Below, one piece after another: positions 1-7,324 of a stretch of DNA of 36,598 bases. Source of the stretch: Nocardioides antri (GTDB lineage Bacteria > Actinomycetota > Actinomycetes > Propionibacteriales > Nocardioidaceae); assembly GCF_008373765.1 (NCBI RefSeq), contig NZ_VUJW01000012.1, forward strand, positions 1-36,598, in the 5' to 3' direction. The position numbers were made by a program, and so were the translations under genes. Within the stretch, counting starts at the first letter, position 1, and every line of letters begins with the position of its first letter. The notes beneath the pieces are model-generated. The model did not search any database, was not told the origin of the DNA, and saw only the letters and a list, made by a program, of their open reading frames with translations.

Positions 1-28
1 GCGCTGGCCGGGTTCGTGACGGGCGGCC

Positions 29-109
29 GGGGGGGGGGGGGGGCCCTCCGGCGGCGCCGCGAGGCACCAGCCGGGCAGGGCCCCCCCCCCTGCGGGGGGG
101 GTGTCCCCC
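29..109. other. Homopolymer-rich low-complexity tract
   Basis: This stretch holds 15 consecutive G (29-43), 10 consecutive C (81-90), 8 consecutive G (94-101) and 5 consecutive C (105-109). Nothing similar occurs elsewhere in the window. The reading frame of the MFS gene appears to change across it: frame 1 before it reads like membrane protein, while frame 2 after it carries the transporter. The simplest reading is a sequencing or assembly defect at a contig end, but a true slippage tract cannot be excluded. Confidence 0.75.
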
Positions 110-568
110 GCCTGCGGCTTCGCCTGCGTCCTCGGGTCGCTGAGCGGGTTCGCGTTCGCGAGGCTGGGGCTGCGATCCAGCTACCTCGGCGCGACGGTCC
201 TGCTCGCGGCCGCGCTCGGACTGCTGGGCGCAGCCACCGCAGACCCCGCCACGGCTCTCGTCGCGGCCCTCCTGTTCGGCGCGTTCTTCGCCACGGTCAT
301 CGCCGCGCACGGAGTCTGGAACGCCGAGGTGTTCGAGTCACACCCCGCCGCCGGGCTGGCCGCGGTCAGCACCGCCCTCACCGTCGGCACCCTGGTCGGG
401 CCCAGCCTGGCCGGTGTCGTCATCGGCCAGGCCAGCCATGCCATCGCGCTGGTCGGCGCCGCCGTCGTGACCTGCGTCGCGCTCCCCTTCTGCCCGCCGA
501 CGGCACGCCGCCGGGCGGTCCTGGCACAGCACGCCCAGGAGTGCTCGGCGACCCCGGTCCGGCCGTGA
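101..568 (+). CDS. MFS transporter, C-terminal part (5' end missing or frameshifted)
   Basis: The 155-residue reading frame is the last third of a major facilitator superfamily permease. It has about five alternating hydrophobic segments (near residues 5-20, 28-46, 52-70, 85-110 and 117-135) with small and Gly/Ala-rich helices, ending in a basic cytoplasmic tail. Full MFS proteins have about 400 residues and 12 helices, so the N-terminal half is absent. The GTG at 101 is only the first available codon after the homopolymer tract, with no credible ribosome binding site, so the real gene should begin upstream of the window. The substrate cannot be inferred. It ends 2 bases before the convergent phosphatase gene. 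The gene is either intact in the genome and damaged by sequence errors here, or a true pseudogene. Confidence 0.6.
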   Translation: MSPACGFACVLGSLSGFAFARLGLRSSYLGATVLLAAALGLLGAATADPATALVAALLFGAFFATVIAAHGVWNAEVFESHPAAGLAAVSTALTVGTLVGPSLAGVVIGQASHAIALVGAAVVTCVALPFCPPTARRRAVLAQHAQECSATPVRP

Positions 569-570
569 GG

Positions 571-2367
571 TCAGCCGGGAGCGAAGAAGGGACGCATGGC
601 GAGGACCGCGATGTCGTCGGCGACCTGGTGCGGGTCGATGAGCGACGACAGGATGCCGTCGCACAACGCGTCGACGTCGGTGTCCCGGTGCGCTTCGGCA
701 GCGAGGACCAGCCGGTCGAGTCCGAGCTGGATGGACTCCCGGCGCCGCTCGACCAGCCCGTCGGTGTAGAGCAGCAGGGTTGATCCGGCCTCCATGTGCT
801 GCTGGTCCTCGGCGAAGTCCGGTTCGGCCGTCACCCCGAGCGGCGGCGCGAGCGCCTCCTCCAGGTACCTGCTCTCACCGCCGCCGAAGACCAGCGGAGG
901 CGGATGTCCGGCGTTGGCGAAGCACAAGGTCCCCGTGGCCGGGTCGTACACGAGGTAGATGAGGGTCACCATCTCCGGAGTCGAGAGGCGCGTCGCGAGG
1001 CGGTGGACGCCGCTCATCACGGAGACCGGGGACGGGTCCTGCACGGCGTACGCCCGCAGCGCCATGCGCATCTGCCCCATCGTCGCGGCCGCCGAGAGAC
1101 CGTGGCCGGCGACGTCGCCGATGGCCAGCCCGATGAGTCCGTCGCGAAGCTGGATCACGTCGTACCAGTCGCCTCCCACCTCCACGTCGGAGGTGGCCGG
1201 CACGTACCGCGCGGCCAGGGCCACCGACGGGATCTGCGGCAACCGGTCGGGGAGCAGGCTCCGCTGCAGGATCTCGGCGATCTCGTGCTCACGGCGGGCC
1301 CGTGCCTCTTCCTGGCTCAGCTGCTCCTCTGCCTCGAACCGCTCCCGGATCTCCTGGACCAGCCGGGCGTTCGCGGCGGACAGCTGGGCAGTACGCCGCT
1401 CGACCCGGTCCTCGAGCTCGACGGTCGCCGCTTCCAGCGCGGCCGCGGTCCGGTTCCGCTCGCTGACGAGGGCAGAGAGGAAGAACGAGGTGAGGGCGAT
1501 GGAGGCGTTGAAGGTCTGGAGCGTGAACATCCGCTCGAACACCGACTCGCGGGCGAACCAGCCATCGCCCTGGGTCGCCGACCACGTGGCCACCAGGGAC
1601 ACGACGAGCGCGGTCGGTGCGGCACCACGCAGCTGGAGCCGCCACGCTGCCCAGCCCACGATGGGCGGGAGCAGGTAGAGCGTCCGCAGCTCGGACTGGG
1701 CCGCCCACGTGATCGTCACACCCGCGCCGACGAGGATCACCACCGCCTCGAGCCACCGGGCCGGCGACCAGGCAGGCAGCTCCCAGAAGAGAGGCAGGCA
1801 CAGCAGGAACGGAGCGATGATCAGCACTCCCATCGCGTCGCCCGTCCACCACACCGCCCAGGCGTTGAGCAGCCGGTCGGAGCCGATCGCTCCTGACACC
1901 ACCAGCGTTCCCGCGCCGATCGTCGCGCTGATGAGCGTGCTCGCCAGAGCGCCCAGGAAGACGATGGCCAGGGCGTCCTGCCGGCGGTCCAGCTGCCGAC
2001 GGAAGCCGACCCTGTCGAGGAGGACGACCGCTGCCAGCGGGGCCAGGGTGTTCCCGGCAGCCGTGACCGCAGCAGCCAACGCTCCCTCGCTGATCGGCAG
2101 GTTCACCGCGAACGCGGCCAGGGCGACCCCTGGCCACAACGACCGCCCGACGATCAGGAACGCAGCCACCGCGATGCCGGTGGGCGGCCACAACGGTGTC
2201 ACGTTGCGTTCGACCAGCGACAGGGTCAGGCCCACCCGGGCGCCGACGTAGTACGCCGCGCCGACGAGGACGAGGGCTAGGAGGTAGCGGCCGAGGTCCC
2301 CGCGCGGACGTACGTCGGAAGTCCACCGAGAACCCCGCGACCCTGCGCGTCCTGTCACCGCTGCCAC
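571..2367 (-). CDS. MASE1 membrane sensor with SpoIIE-type PP2C serine phosphatase domain
   Basis: A likely membrane-bound protein phosphatase. Residues about 25-305 are a MASE1-like integral membrane sensor with about eight helices and the typical NVTPLWPPTGIA stretch. A coiled coil follows (about 305-365, rich in Glu/Arg). Then comes a SpoIIE/PP2C domain (about 365-595) with the metal-binding signatures VGGDWYDV, GDVAGHG, YTDGLVE and DDIAVL. Such phosphatases usually dephosphorylate anti-sigma-factor antagonists in partner-switching pathways, but no RsbV/RsbW partner lies in the window. The open frame extends to 2592, but that part overlaps the HxlR gene and is Arg-rich low-quality protein. 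I therefore place the start at GTG 2367 (598 aa), with GTG 2358 as the alternative. The ligand sensed is unknown. Confidence 0.85.
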   Translation of the reverse strand: MAAVTGRAGSRGSRWTSDVRPRGDLGRYLLALVLVGAAYYVGARVGLTLSLVERNVTPLWPPTGIAVAAFLIVGRSLWPGVALAAFAVNLPISEGALAAAVTAAGNTLAPLAAVVLLDRVGFRRQLDRRQDALAIVFLGALASTLISATIGAGTLVVSGAIGSDRLLNAWAVWWTGDAMGVLIIAPFLLCLPLFWELPAWSPARWLEAVVILVGAGVTITWAAQSELRTLYLLPPIVGWAAWRLQLRGAAPTALVVSLVATWSATQGDGWFARESVFERMFTLQTFNASIALTSFFLSALVSERNRTAAALEAATVELEDRVERRTAQLSAANARLVQEIRERFEAEEQLSQEEARARREHEIAEILQRSLLPDRLPQIPSVALAARYVPATSDVEVGGDWYDVIQLRDGLIGLAIGDVAGHGLSAAATMGQMRMALRAYAVQDPSPVSVMSGVHRLATRLSTPEMVTLIYLVYDPATGTLCFANAGHPPPLVFGGGESRYLEEALAPPLGVTAEPDFAEDQQHMEAGSTLLLYTDGLVERRRESIQLGLDRLVLAAEAHRDTDVDALCDGILSSLIDPHQVADDIAVLAMRPFFAPG

Positions 2368-2458
2368 CGAGCTCTCTGCCGGGCCGTCTGTCCCGAGAGC
2401 GTACGGCGGCGGCTGACCGGCTCGCCGCGGAATCCGGGAAGAGCCCGTCTGGCGGCGG

Positions 2459-2890
2459 TCAGCCGACCGGAGCGAGATCCCTGGCTCGGACCTCTTCACC
2501 GCACGCCGAGCAGCAGACGACCGCCCGCAGAGTCGCGCCACACGTGTGCCGGAGGACCAGAGGGGGACCGTCCGCGCCCGCGAGGTGGTCATCCCCCCAC
2601 TCGCGCAGCACGGTGATGACCGGCAGCAGGGACCAGCCGAGCGGGGTGAGGTGGTAGTCGAGGCGCGGGGGCCGCTGCTGGTAGGGACGGCGCTCGACCA
2701 GCCCGTCCGCCTCGAGCTTGCGCAGGCGAGCGGTGAGCACGTCGCGCGGCGCCCCGGTGTAGCGAGCGATCTCCTCGAACCGGCGCGATCCCACCATCAG
2801 CTCGCGGATGACCAGGAGCGTCCATCGCTCCCCCACCAGCTCGAGTGTCCGGGCGATCGAGCACTCGCGAGGCTCCGCGGCAACTGACAT
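2459..2890 (-). CDS. HxlR-family winged-helix transcriptional regulator
   Basis: A 143-residue DNA-binding regulator. The HxlR winged helix occupies about residues 8-105: Cys10, the LELVGERWTLLVIRELM stretch, the recognition-helix region PRDVLTARLRKLEADGLV and the wing RPPRLDYHLTPLG. The C-terminus carries a Cys cluster (CGATLRAVVCCSACGEE) that looks like a small zinc ribbon. Cys10 sits where redox- or electrophile-sensing HxlR proteins carry their reactive cysteine, so a thiol sensor is plausible but unproven. It diverges from the short-chain dehydrogenase at 2984, which is the obvious target. No Shine-Dalgarno sequence precedes the ATG. A TCGGTT-N17-TAGACT promoter would place transcription start at or near the ATG, suggesting a leaderless mRNA. 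Confidence 0.9.
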   Translation of the reverse strand: MSVAAEPRECSIARTLELVGERWTLLVIRELMVGSRRFEEIARYTGAPRDVLTARLRKLEADGLVERRPYQQRPPRLDYHLTPLGWSLLPVITVLREWGDDHLAGADGPPLVLRHTCGATLRAVVCCSACGEEVRARDLAPVG

Positions 2891-2896
2891 GAGGAA

Positions 2897-2946
2897 AGTC
2901 TATCAAGGTTGGAATATCAAACCGAGTTGGTTGGTTTTCCCAACTC
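2897..2946. promoter_or_regulatory. Divergent promoter region with candidate HxlR operator
   Basis: Between the divergent HxlR and dehydrogenase genes lies a perfect inverted repeat, GAGTTGG (2924-2930) and CCAACTC (2940-2946), with a 9-base spacer. A direct repeat TATCAA occurs at 2901-2906 and 2915-2920. On the minus strand TAGACT (2902-2897) is a plausible -10 for the regulator. The region is markedly AT-richer than its surroundings. Operator function is inferred from symmetry and position. Confidence 0.5.
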
Positions 2947-2983
2947 ACTACCGCCCAGTGAGGACCTCCGAGAAGGGATAGCG

Positions 2984-3682
2984 ATGACGGACATCAAGGA
3001 CGCAGTCGTCCTCGTCACCGGGGCGAACGGCGGCCTCGGCCGCGAGTTCGTCGGCCAGGCACTCGCCCACGGCGCCACCCGCGTCTACGCAACCGCGCGC
3101 GCTCCGAAGGCGTGGGACGACCCGCGGGTCGTGCCGCTCGTGCTCGACGTCACCGACCCCGCGTCCGCAGCCCGGGCCGCCGAGGTCGCAAGCGACGTGA
3201 CGGTCCTGGTCAACAATGCCGGTGCGGCGAACGGGAGCTCCCTCCTCCACCCCGACCTGTCGGCCGTGCGCGCGCTCTTCGAGACGAACTTCTGGGGACA
3301 GCTCGAGGTCACCAATGCCTTCGGGCCGGTCCTCGAGCGCAACGGAGGCGGGGCAGTGCTCAACGTCCTCTCGGTCCTCAGCTGGCTTGCGGTGGGCGAT
3401 GCCTACAGCGCGACCAAGGCCGCCCTCTGGTCCGCCACCAACACGCAGCGGCTCGCGCTCGCCGGCCAGGGAACCCAGGTGGTCGCACTCCACGTCGGCT
3501 ACACCGACACCCCGATGACGACCGGCATCGACGCCGACAAGAACGACCCCGCAGACGTCGTCGCTGCCGCGTACGCCGGCCTCGTCGCCGGCGACCACGA
3601 GGTGCTCGCCGACGAGCTCTCCCGACAGGTCAAGGGCGGCCTGGCAGCGCCGATCGCCGTCCTGTACCCCCAGCTGGGCTGA
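2984..3682 (+). CDS. SDR-family NAD(P)-dependent oxidoreductase
   Basis: A 232-residue classical short-chain dehydrogenase/reductase. It shows the cofactor-binding TGANGGLG (12-19), the structural NNAG (77-80), Asn102 and the catalytic YSATK (Tyr141, Lys145) with Ser130 or Ser133 upstream. An Asp at position 55 (LDVTD) follows the second strand. The ATG at 2984 is preceded by AGAAGG at 2971-2976; an in-frame upstream TTG at 2909 lies inside the putative operator and is rejected. The substrate is not predictable, but such reductases commonly act on carbonyl compounds. Its divergent HxlR neighbour and the dyad between them suggest induction by an electrophilic or aldehyde-type signal. Confidence 0.92.
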   Translation: MTDIKDAVVLVTGANGGLGREFVGQALAHGATRVYATARAPKAWDDPRVVPLVLDVTDPASAARAAEVASDVTVLVNNAGAANGSSLLHPDLSAVRALFETNFWGQLEVTNAFGPVLERNGGGAVLNVLSVLSWLAVGDAYSATKAALWSATNTQRLALAGQGTQVVALHVGYTDTPMTTGIDADKNDPADVVAAAYAGLVAGDHEVLADELSRQVKGGLAAPIAVLYPQLG

Positions 3683-3710
3683 CGGCGTCATGTGCGACAA
3701 CGGCGGGCGC

Positions 3711-4145
3711 TCAGGCCTCTTCCGCGACCACGACCTTGCCGAGAGCACGGGCGAGGACCTTGACCTCGGAGTCCGTGAGGTGCGCCAGGTAGTGCTCGCG
3801 AACGGCCTCCAGGTAGACGGGCGCGGCCTGCCGCAGCCGCCGCCGGCCCTCCGGCGTGATCGCCGCGAAGGACGACCGCTTGTCGTCCGGGTTCGGCTGA
3901 CGCTCGACCAGGCCCGCAGACTCGAGCTCGGTCACCACCCGACTCACCCGTTCCCTGCTCACCACGGCCTGGCGCCCGAGCTCGCTCATGCGCAGCCGTC
4001 GATCCGGCGCGGCGTTGGTGACCAGCAGCACGTCGTACCACGTCAACGGGAGCCCGGTGGGCACGAGCGCTCGCTCCAGCTTCGGGACCACCGCGGCATG
4101 GGTGCGCAGCAGGCCGGCCCACGCAGCGACGGGATCCACGGCCAT
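3711..4145 (-). CDS. MarR-family transcriptional regulator
   Basis: A 144-residue winged-helix regulator of the MarR family. Dimerisation helices lie at both ends. The helix-turn-helix region reads MSELGRQAVVSRERVSRVVTELESAGLV, followed by the wing with the family hallmark DKR (PNPDDKRSSFAAITPEGRRRL). There is no cysteine in the core, so it is probably a ligand-responsive rather than a thiol-based repressor. The ATG at 4145 is chosen because the longer frame (to 4196) runs through the operator region. It diverges from the thioredoxin gene. The same 14-bp motif lies in this intergenic region and in front of the rhodanese gene, so this protein probably represses itself and the whole 4217-7172 cluster. 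Confidence 0.9.
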   Translation of the reverse strand: MAVDPVAAWAGLLRTHAAVVPKLERALVPTGLPLTWYDVLLVTNAAPDRRLRMSELGRQAVVSRERVSRVVTELESAGLVERQPNPDDKRSSFAAITPEGRRRLRQAAPVYLEAVREHYLAHLTDSEVKVLARALGKVVVAEEA

Positions 4146-4170
4146 GGACCGAAACCTACCGGAATAAGCG

Positions 4171-4184
4171 TGCGTGCGAACGCA
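4171..4184. promoter_or_regulatory. Candidate MarR operator, site A
   Basis: The sequence TGCGTGCGAACGCA is a near-palindrome (TGCGT...ACGCA with one central mismatched pair) in the marR-thioredoxin intergenic region. It matches site B at 5141-5154 in 12 of 14 positions. On the minus strand it lies between a TCGACA and a CTTATT element 17 bases apart, a reasonable marR promoter, so binding would give autorepression. This is inferred from sequence only. Confidence 0.55.
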
Positions 4185-4216
4185 TTGTCGATTCACCCCC
4201 CACGAAGGAAGATCCG

Positions 4217-4561
4217 ATGAGCAACATCTCCCACGTCACCGACGCCGACTTCGCGAGCCAGGTGCTCGCGTCACCCGTCCCCGTGCTGGTCGACTTCTGG
4301 GCGCCGTGGTGCGGCCCGTGCCTGCAGCTCGCCCCGATCCTGCAGCAGATCGCCGACGAGAACGAGGACACGCTCCGCATCGTCAAGCTCAACGTCGACG
4401 AGAACCCGGTCACGGCCAGCACCTACCGCATCACGGGCATGCCGACCCTCAACCTGTACGTCGGGGGCGAGGTCGAGCGCCAGATCCGCGGAGCCAGGCC
4501 GAAGCGGGCACTCCTGCGCGACCTCGACGGCTACGTCAAGGCACCCGAGCCCACGCCATGA
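4217..4561 (+). CDS. Thioredoxin
   Basis: A 114-residue cytosolic thioredoxin-fold protein that reduces disulfides of client proteins, normally recycled by thioredoxin reductase (not in this window). The active site WCGPC is at residues 31-35, the preceding FWAP is canonical, and the cis-proline is Met75-Pro76. No signal peptide or membrane segment is present. AAGGAAG at 4205-4211 precedes the ATG by a normal distance. Its stop overlaps the start of the next gene (ATGA at 4558-4561), so the two are translationally coupled. Being under a MarR regulator rather than in a trxAB pair suggests a stress-specific thioredoxin serving the rhodanese/oxidoreductase cluster downstream. Confidence 0.95.
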   Translation: MSNISHVTDADFASQVLASPVPVLVDFWAPWCGPCLQLAPILQQIADENEDTLRIVKLNVDENPVTASTYRITGMPTLNLYVGGEVERQIRGARPKRALLRDLDGYVKAPEPTP

Positions 4562-5073
4562 GGACGTTCGAGGTCCGACCGGGCCACGTCCCGTACCTCC
4601 CAGGGCTCACCCTCCCGGGCGCCGTTGTCACGAGATTCCTGGCTCTAGTCCAGGTGACGGGCGACGCGGACGCGGCGCAACGGCTCATGTCCGGCATCGT
4701 GATCTTCCACGACGTGACGGGCTTCCTGCCTCGCACGGCCCGACGGACGCCGAGCGACTACGCGGGGACCCTCCGATCACAGCTCGACGCGCTCGGCGAC
4801 TCCCGCCTGGTCGTGACCGAGCTGCTCTGCGACGGCGACCACGTCTTCGTGCGCTGGCGTCGGCACGGTCGGCACCGGGGGCCGATCAACGGCCATCCAC
4901 CCACAGGCCTGCCGCTCACCGAGATGGGCTCCACCACTTTCCGCGTCGCCGAGGGTCGAATCGTCGAGGTCTGGCTCCAGGACGACCGCGCCGGGCTCGC
5001 CGCGCAGCTCGAGCGCAACCGGACGGTGGCTCAGGTGGCCATGGAGCAGCTGTCACCCCTGACGGCAGCGTGA
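4558..5073 (+). CDS. SnoaL-like (NTF2-fold) ester-cyclase family protein
   Basis: A 171-residue protein. The segment from about residue 25 to 155 has the look of the SnoaL/polyketide-cyclase-like NTF2 fold: an N-terminal helix; a FHDVTGFLP-type strand; a YAGTLRSQLDALGDSRLVV helix-strand; paired strands CDGDHVFVRWRRHGRH and GLPLTEMGSTTFRVAEGRIVEVWLQDD; and a C-terminal helix. The GRIVEVW...D ending is typical of that family. Start codon ATG 4558 overlaps the thioredoxin stop. Family members are often uncharacterised proteins that bind small hydrophobic molecules, so catalysis should not be assumed. Cotranscription with a thioredoxin suggests a detoxification or ligand-handling role. Confidence 0.75.
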   Translation: MRTFEVRPGHVPYLPGLTLPGAVVTRFLALVQVTGDADAAQRLMSGIVIFHDVTGFLPRTARRTPSDYAGTLRSQLDALGDSRLVVTELLCDGDHVFVRWRRHGRHRGPINGHPPTGLPLTEMGSTTFRVAEGRIVEVWLQDDRAGLAAQLERNRTVAQVAMEQLSPLTAA

Positions 5074-5112
5074 CCCGGTCCACCTCGGAGCGAAAGGTGC
5101 GCAGCCACGCAC

Positions 5113-5154
5113 TTGCGAAATGCCACGGTCTCGATTAATGTGCGTGCGCACACA
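5113..5154 (+). promoter_or_regulatory. Promoter with candidate MarR operator site B
   Basis: TTGCGA (5113-5118) and TAATGT (5136-5141) are spaced by 17 bases and form a good housekeeping-type promoter for the rhodanese gene at 5179. The motif TGCGTGCGCACACA (5141-5154) begins at the last base of the -10 and covers the expected transcription start. It sits inside the near-perfect 16-bp dyad GTGCGTGCGCACACAC. It shares 12 of 14 bases with site A beside marR. A repressor bound here would block initiation. Confidence 0.6.
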
Positions 5155-5178
5155 CTTTTATAGGAAAGGCTGAACGCC

Positions 5179-5511
5179 ATGACCACGCTGATCTCCCGCC
5201 CCGACCTCGAGAAGCTGATCGACGCAGGGACAGTCGTCCTCGTCGACGCGCTCCCGCCCGCCTACTACGCCGCCCAGCACCTTCCCGGCGCCGTCAACCT
5301 CGTCGAGGACGAGGTGGACGCCCGCGCCGCCGACCTCCTGCCGGACAAGGACGCGCAGATCGTCACCTACTGCTCCAACGCCGCGTGCGGGAACAGCCAG
5401 GCCGTCGCCGCCCGGCTGGAGCGCCTCGGCTACACGAACGTCCGCAAGTACGGCGACGGCATCCAGGACTGGGTCGAGGCCGGCAACCCGACCGAGAGCG
5501 CCGCGGCGTAG
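5179..5511 (+). CDS. Single-domain rhodanese-like sulfurtransferase
   Basis: A 110-residue cytosolic rhodanese-fold protein. The pattern is classical: VVLVDALPPAYYAAQHLPGAVNL (residues about 19-41), then the active-site loop beginning with Cys65 in YCSNAACG, and a C-terminal YGDGIQDWVEAG. Cys65 would carry the persulfide; Cys70 lies nearby in the loop and could form a disulfide. Single-domain rhodaneses move sulfane sulfur between thiols and acceptors, and thioredoxin commonly serves as the reductant that releases it, which fits the thioredoxin gene upstream. AGGAAAGG at 5162-5169 precedes the ATG. It has its own promoter and operator-like site. It is followed by yceI after 49 bases. Confidence 0.93.
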   Translation: MTTLISRPDLEKLIDAGTVVLVDALPPAYYAAQHLPGAVNLVEDEVDARAADLLPDKDAQIVTYCSNAACGNSQAVAARLERLGYTNVRKYGDGIQDWVEAGNPTESAAA

Positions 5512-5560
5512 CCGCGGCGACGTAGCTCCCAGAAGACACCACCATCCGAGAGGAACCACC

Positions 5561-6142
5561 ATGAGCACGACCAGCACCACCCCCACCCGGACCATCGACG
5601 GCCAGGTCCTTCCCGCCGCCGGCACCTGGGACATCGACCCCGGCCACACCGACGTCGCCTTCATCGGCAGGCACTTCATGGTCACCAAGGTCCGCGGCCG
5701 CTTCACCGGCGTCACCGGCGCCGTCGTCATCGCCGAGGACATGACCGATTCCCGGGTCGACGTCACCATCGACATGGCCAGCGTCGACTCCGGCAGCGAG
5801 GTCCGCGACGAGCACCTCAGGTCCCCCGAGCTCTTCGACGTGGCGGCCTACCCGACGGCCGAGTTCCACAGCACCTCCGTGGAGTGGAACGGCACCAGCG
5901 GCCGCATCGACGGCGAGCTCACCATCCACGGAGTCACGCGGCAGGTGCCGCTCGAGGTGTCCTTCGAGGGCTACGTCCGCGACCCGTGGGGAGGCGACCG
6001 CGCCATGTTCTCGGCGCGGACCAAGGTCAACCGGGAGGACTTCGGCGTCACCTGGAACATGGCTCTGGAGGCCGGGGGCGTGCTGGTCTCGAAGGAGGTC
6101 CAGATCGAGATCGACCTCGAGACGGTGCTCCGGACGGCCTGA
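5561..6142 (+). CDS. YceI-family protein
   Basis: A 193-residue YceI-like protein, a lipocalin-like beta barrel that binds polyisoprenoid or other amphiphilic ligands in characterised members. Diagnostic features are the opening GTWDIDPGHTDVAFIGRHFMVTKVRGRF, the VTIDMASVDSG and HLRSPELFDVAAYPTAEF segments, and the closing GDRAMFSARTKVNREDFGVTWN. No signal peptide is visible, so it is probably cytoplasmic, as usual for actinobacterial copies. It lies 49 bases behind the rhodanese gene and 19 bases before the oxidoreductase, in one apparent transcript. YceI genes next to MarR regulators and quinone oxidoreductases suggest handling of a lipophilic, redox-active compound; that is inference. Confidence 0.93.
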   Translation: MSTTSTTPTRTIDGQVLPAAGTWDIDPGHTDVAFIGRHFMVTKVRGRFTGVTGAVVIAEDMTDSRVDVTIDMASVDSGSEVRDEHLRSPELFDVAAYPTAEFHSTSVEWNGTSGRIDGELTIHGVTRQVPLEVSFEGYVRDPWGGDRAMFSARTKVNREDFGVTWNMALEAGGVLVSKEVQIEIDLETVLRTA

Positions 6143-6161
6143 CGAGAGAAGGGCAGACGCC

Positions 6162-7172
6162 ATGAAGGCTGCCGTGGTTCAGACCGATCCCTCCGCCCCG
6201 CCGGTCGTCGTCTCCGACGTCCCCGTCCCCGTCCCACCGCCGGACTGGGTGCTCGTCCGCCTCCGCGCAGCGGCGCTCAACCGGCTGGACGCGATGATGC
6301 TCGCGCGCCGGGAGGAGGAGTCACCGGGCGCGATCTTCGGCGCGGACGGCGCCGGTGAGGTCGTCGAGGTCGGCGCGACCGCGCGCGACAGCGGCGTGGG
6401 GGAGGGCGACTCCGTGATCATCTCCCCGTCCCTGTTCTGGGGCCCCAGCGAGGTGGCTCCCGGCCCCGACTACGAGATCCTCGGCTCCCCCACCCATGGG
6501 ACCCACGCCGAGTACGTCGCCGTCCCCGTCGCCAACGTCCACCCGGTCCCCGACCACATGGGGTGGGCGGAAGCAGCCGCCCTGCCCATGGCCGGCGTGA
6601 CGGCCTGGCGGGCGCTGGTGACCCGCGGGCGGCTCGCGGCCGGCGAGACCGTCGTCGTCGGCGCGGCCTCGTCGGGCGTGGGGACCATGGCCATCCAGAT
6701 CGCTGCCGCGTCGGGGGCGCGCGTCATTGCCGTCACCTCCACGGAGGAGAAGGCGAAGCGCGCCCTCTCCCTCGGGGCGGACACGGTCGTGGACCGCACG
6801 ACGACCGACGTCGCGGCGTACGTCACCGACGTCACGGACGGGGGCGCCGACCTGGCCCTCGATCCCACCGGTGCCCTGTGGCAGCCCATGGTCGGTGGCC
6901 TCCGGCCGGGCGGTCGGCTGGCCGTCGTCGGCCAGGCGGCAGCCGCCACCGGTTCGCTCAGGGTCCAGTCGGTGTACTGGAAGCAGGTCGACATCCTCGG
7001 GTCGTCGATGGGCAGTCCCCGCGACTTCAGCGCCCTGCTCGGGCAGGTCGCCGACCGTCGCTGGTCGCCCCTCGTCGACTCGGTCCACCCCCTGACCGGC
7101 ATCGCGGGGGCCTACGCCAGGCTCGACTCACCGGAGCGGATCGGGAAGGTCGTCATCGACCCGACCGCGTGA
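6162..7172 (+). CDS. Zinc-independent quinone oxidoreductase-like MDR protein
   Basis: A 336-residue medium-chain dehydrogenase/reductase. Residues about 1-125 form the GroES-like fold. The nucleotide-binding fold follows with VGAASSGVGTMAIQIA (about 167-182) and a C-terminal GKVVIDP. The cysteine and histidine ligands of the catalytic zinc, and the four-Cys structural-zinc loop, are absent, which places it with zeta-crystallin/QOR-type NADPH-dependent quinone or enone reductases. GAGAGAAGG precedes the ATG, and the gene is 19 bases behind yceI. It is the last gene of the MarR-linked cluster. Reduction of quinones or other electrophiles is the most likely role, but the substrate is unknown. 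Confidence 0.9.
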   Translation: MKAAVVQTDPSAPPVVVSDVPVPVPPPDWVLVRLRAAALNRLDAMMLARREEESPGAIFGADGAGEVVEVGATARDSGVGEGDSVIISPSLFWGPSEVAPGPDYEILGSPTHGTHAEYVAVPVANVHPVPDHMGWAEAAALPMAGVTAWRALVTRGRLAAGETVVVGAASSGVGTMAIQIAAASGARVIAVTSTEEKAKRALSLGADTVVDRTTTDVAAYVTDVTDGGADLALDPTGALWQPMVGGLRPGGRLAVVGQAAAATGSLRVQSVYWKQVDILGSSMGSPRDFSALLGQVADRRWSPLVDSVHPLTGIAGAYARLDSPERIGKVVIDPTA

Positions 7173-7265
7173 CCGGGCTCGTCCGATCGGATGAATCCGG
7201 CCGCGGCGAGGGAAATTTGCCTGGACGGACTAGAAATCGGTCGCGCCGGGTGCACACTGGTTCTA

Positions 7266-7299
7266 ACGCCCGCTGGTGACCCGAGACGCCGGCGGGCGT
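7266..7299. terminator. Candidate bidirectional terminator hairpin
   Basis: ACGCCCGC (7266-7273) and GCGGGCGT (7292-7299) form a perfect 8-bp stem with an 18-base loop, followed by CTTACTTT. It lies between two convergent genes, downstream of the oxidoreductase (stop 7172) and beyond the stop of the 7325-8026 gene. The U-tract is weak, as is common in high-GC genomes, so termination is inferred from position and stem. Confidence 0.4.
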
Positions 7300-7324
7300 C
7301 TTACTTTCCCGTGGGCCGCGGCGA

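Noticed and set aside
4156-4561. Frame-shifted Arg-rich open frames over the thioredoxin and SnoaL-like genes, including a start at 4174
   Set aside because: The plus frame from 4174 becomes meaningful only after ATG 4558; the earlier part overlaps thioredoxin out of frame.
7200-7265. tRNA-like elements (GGTTC-type box) after the quinone oxidoreductase
   Set aside because: No acceptor or anticodon stem can be formed around it; the hairpin that follows is better explained as a terminator.
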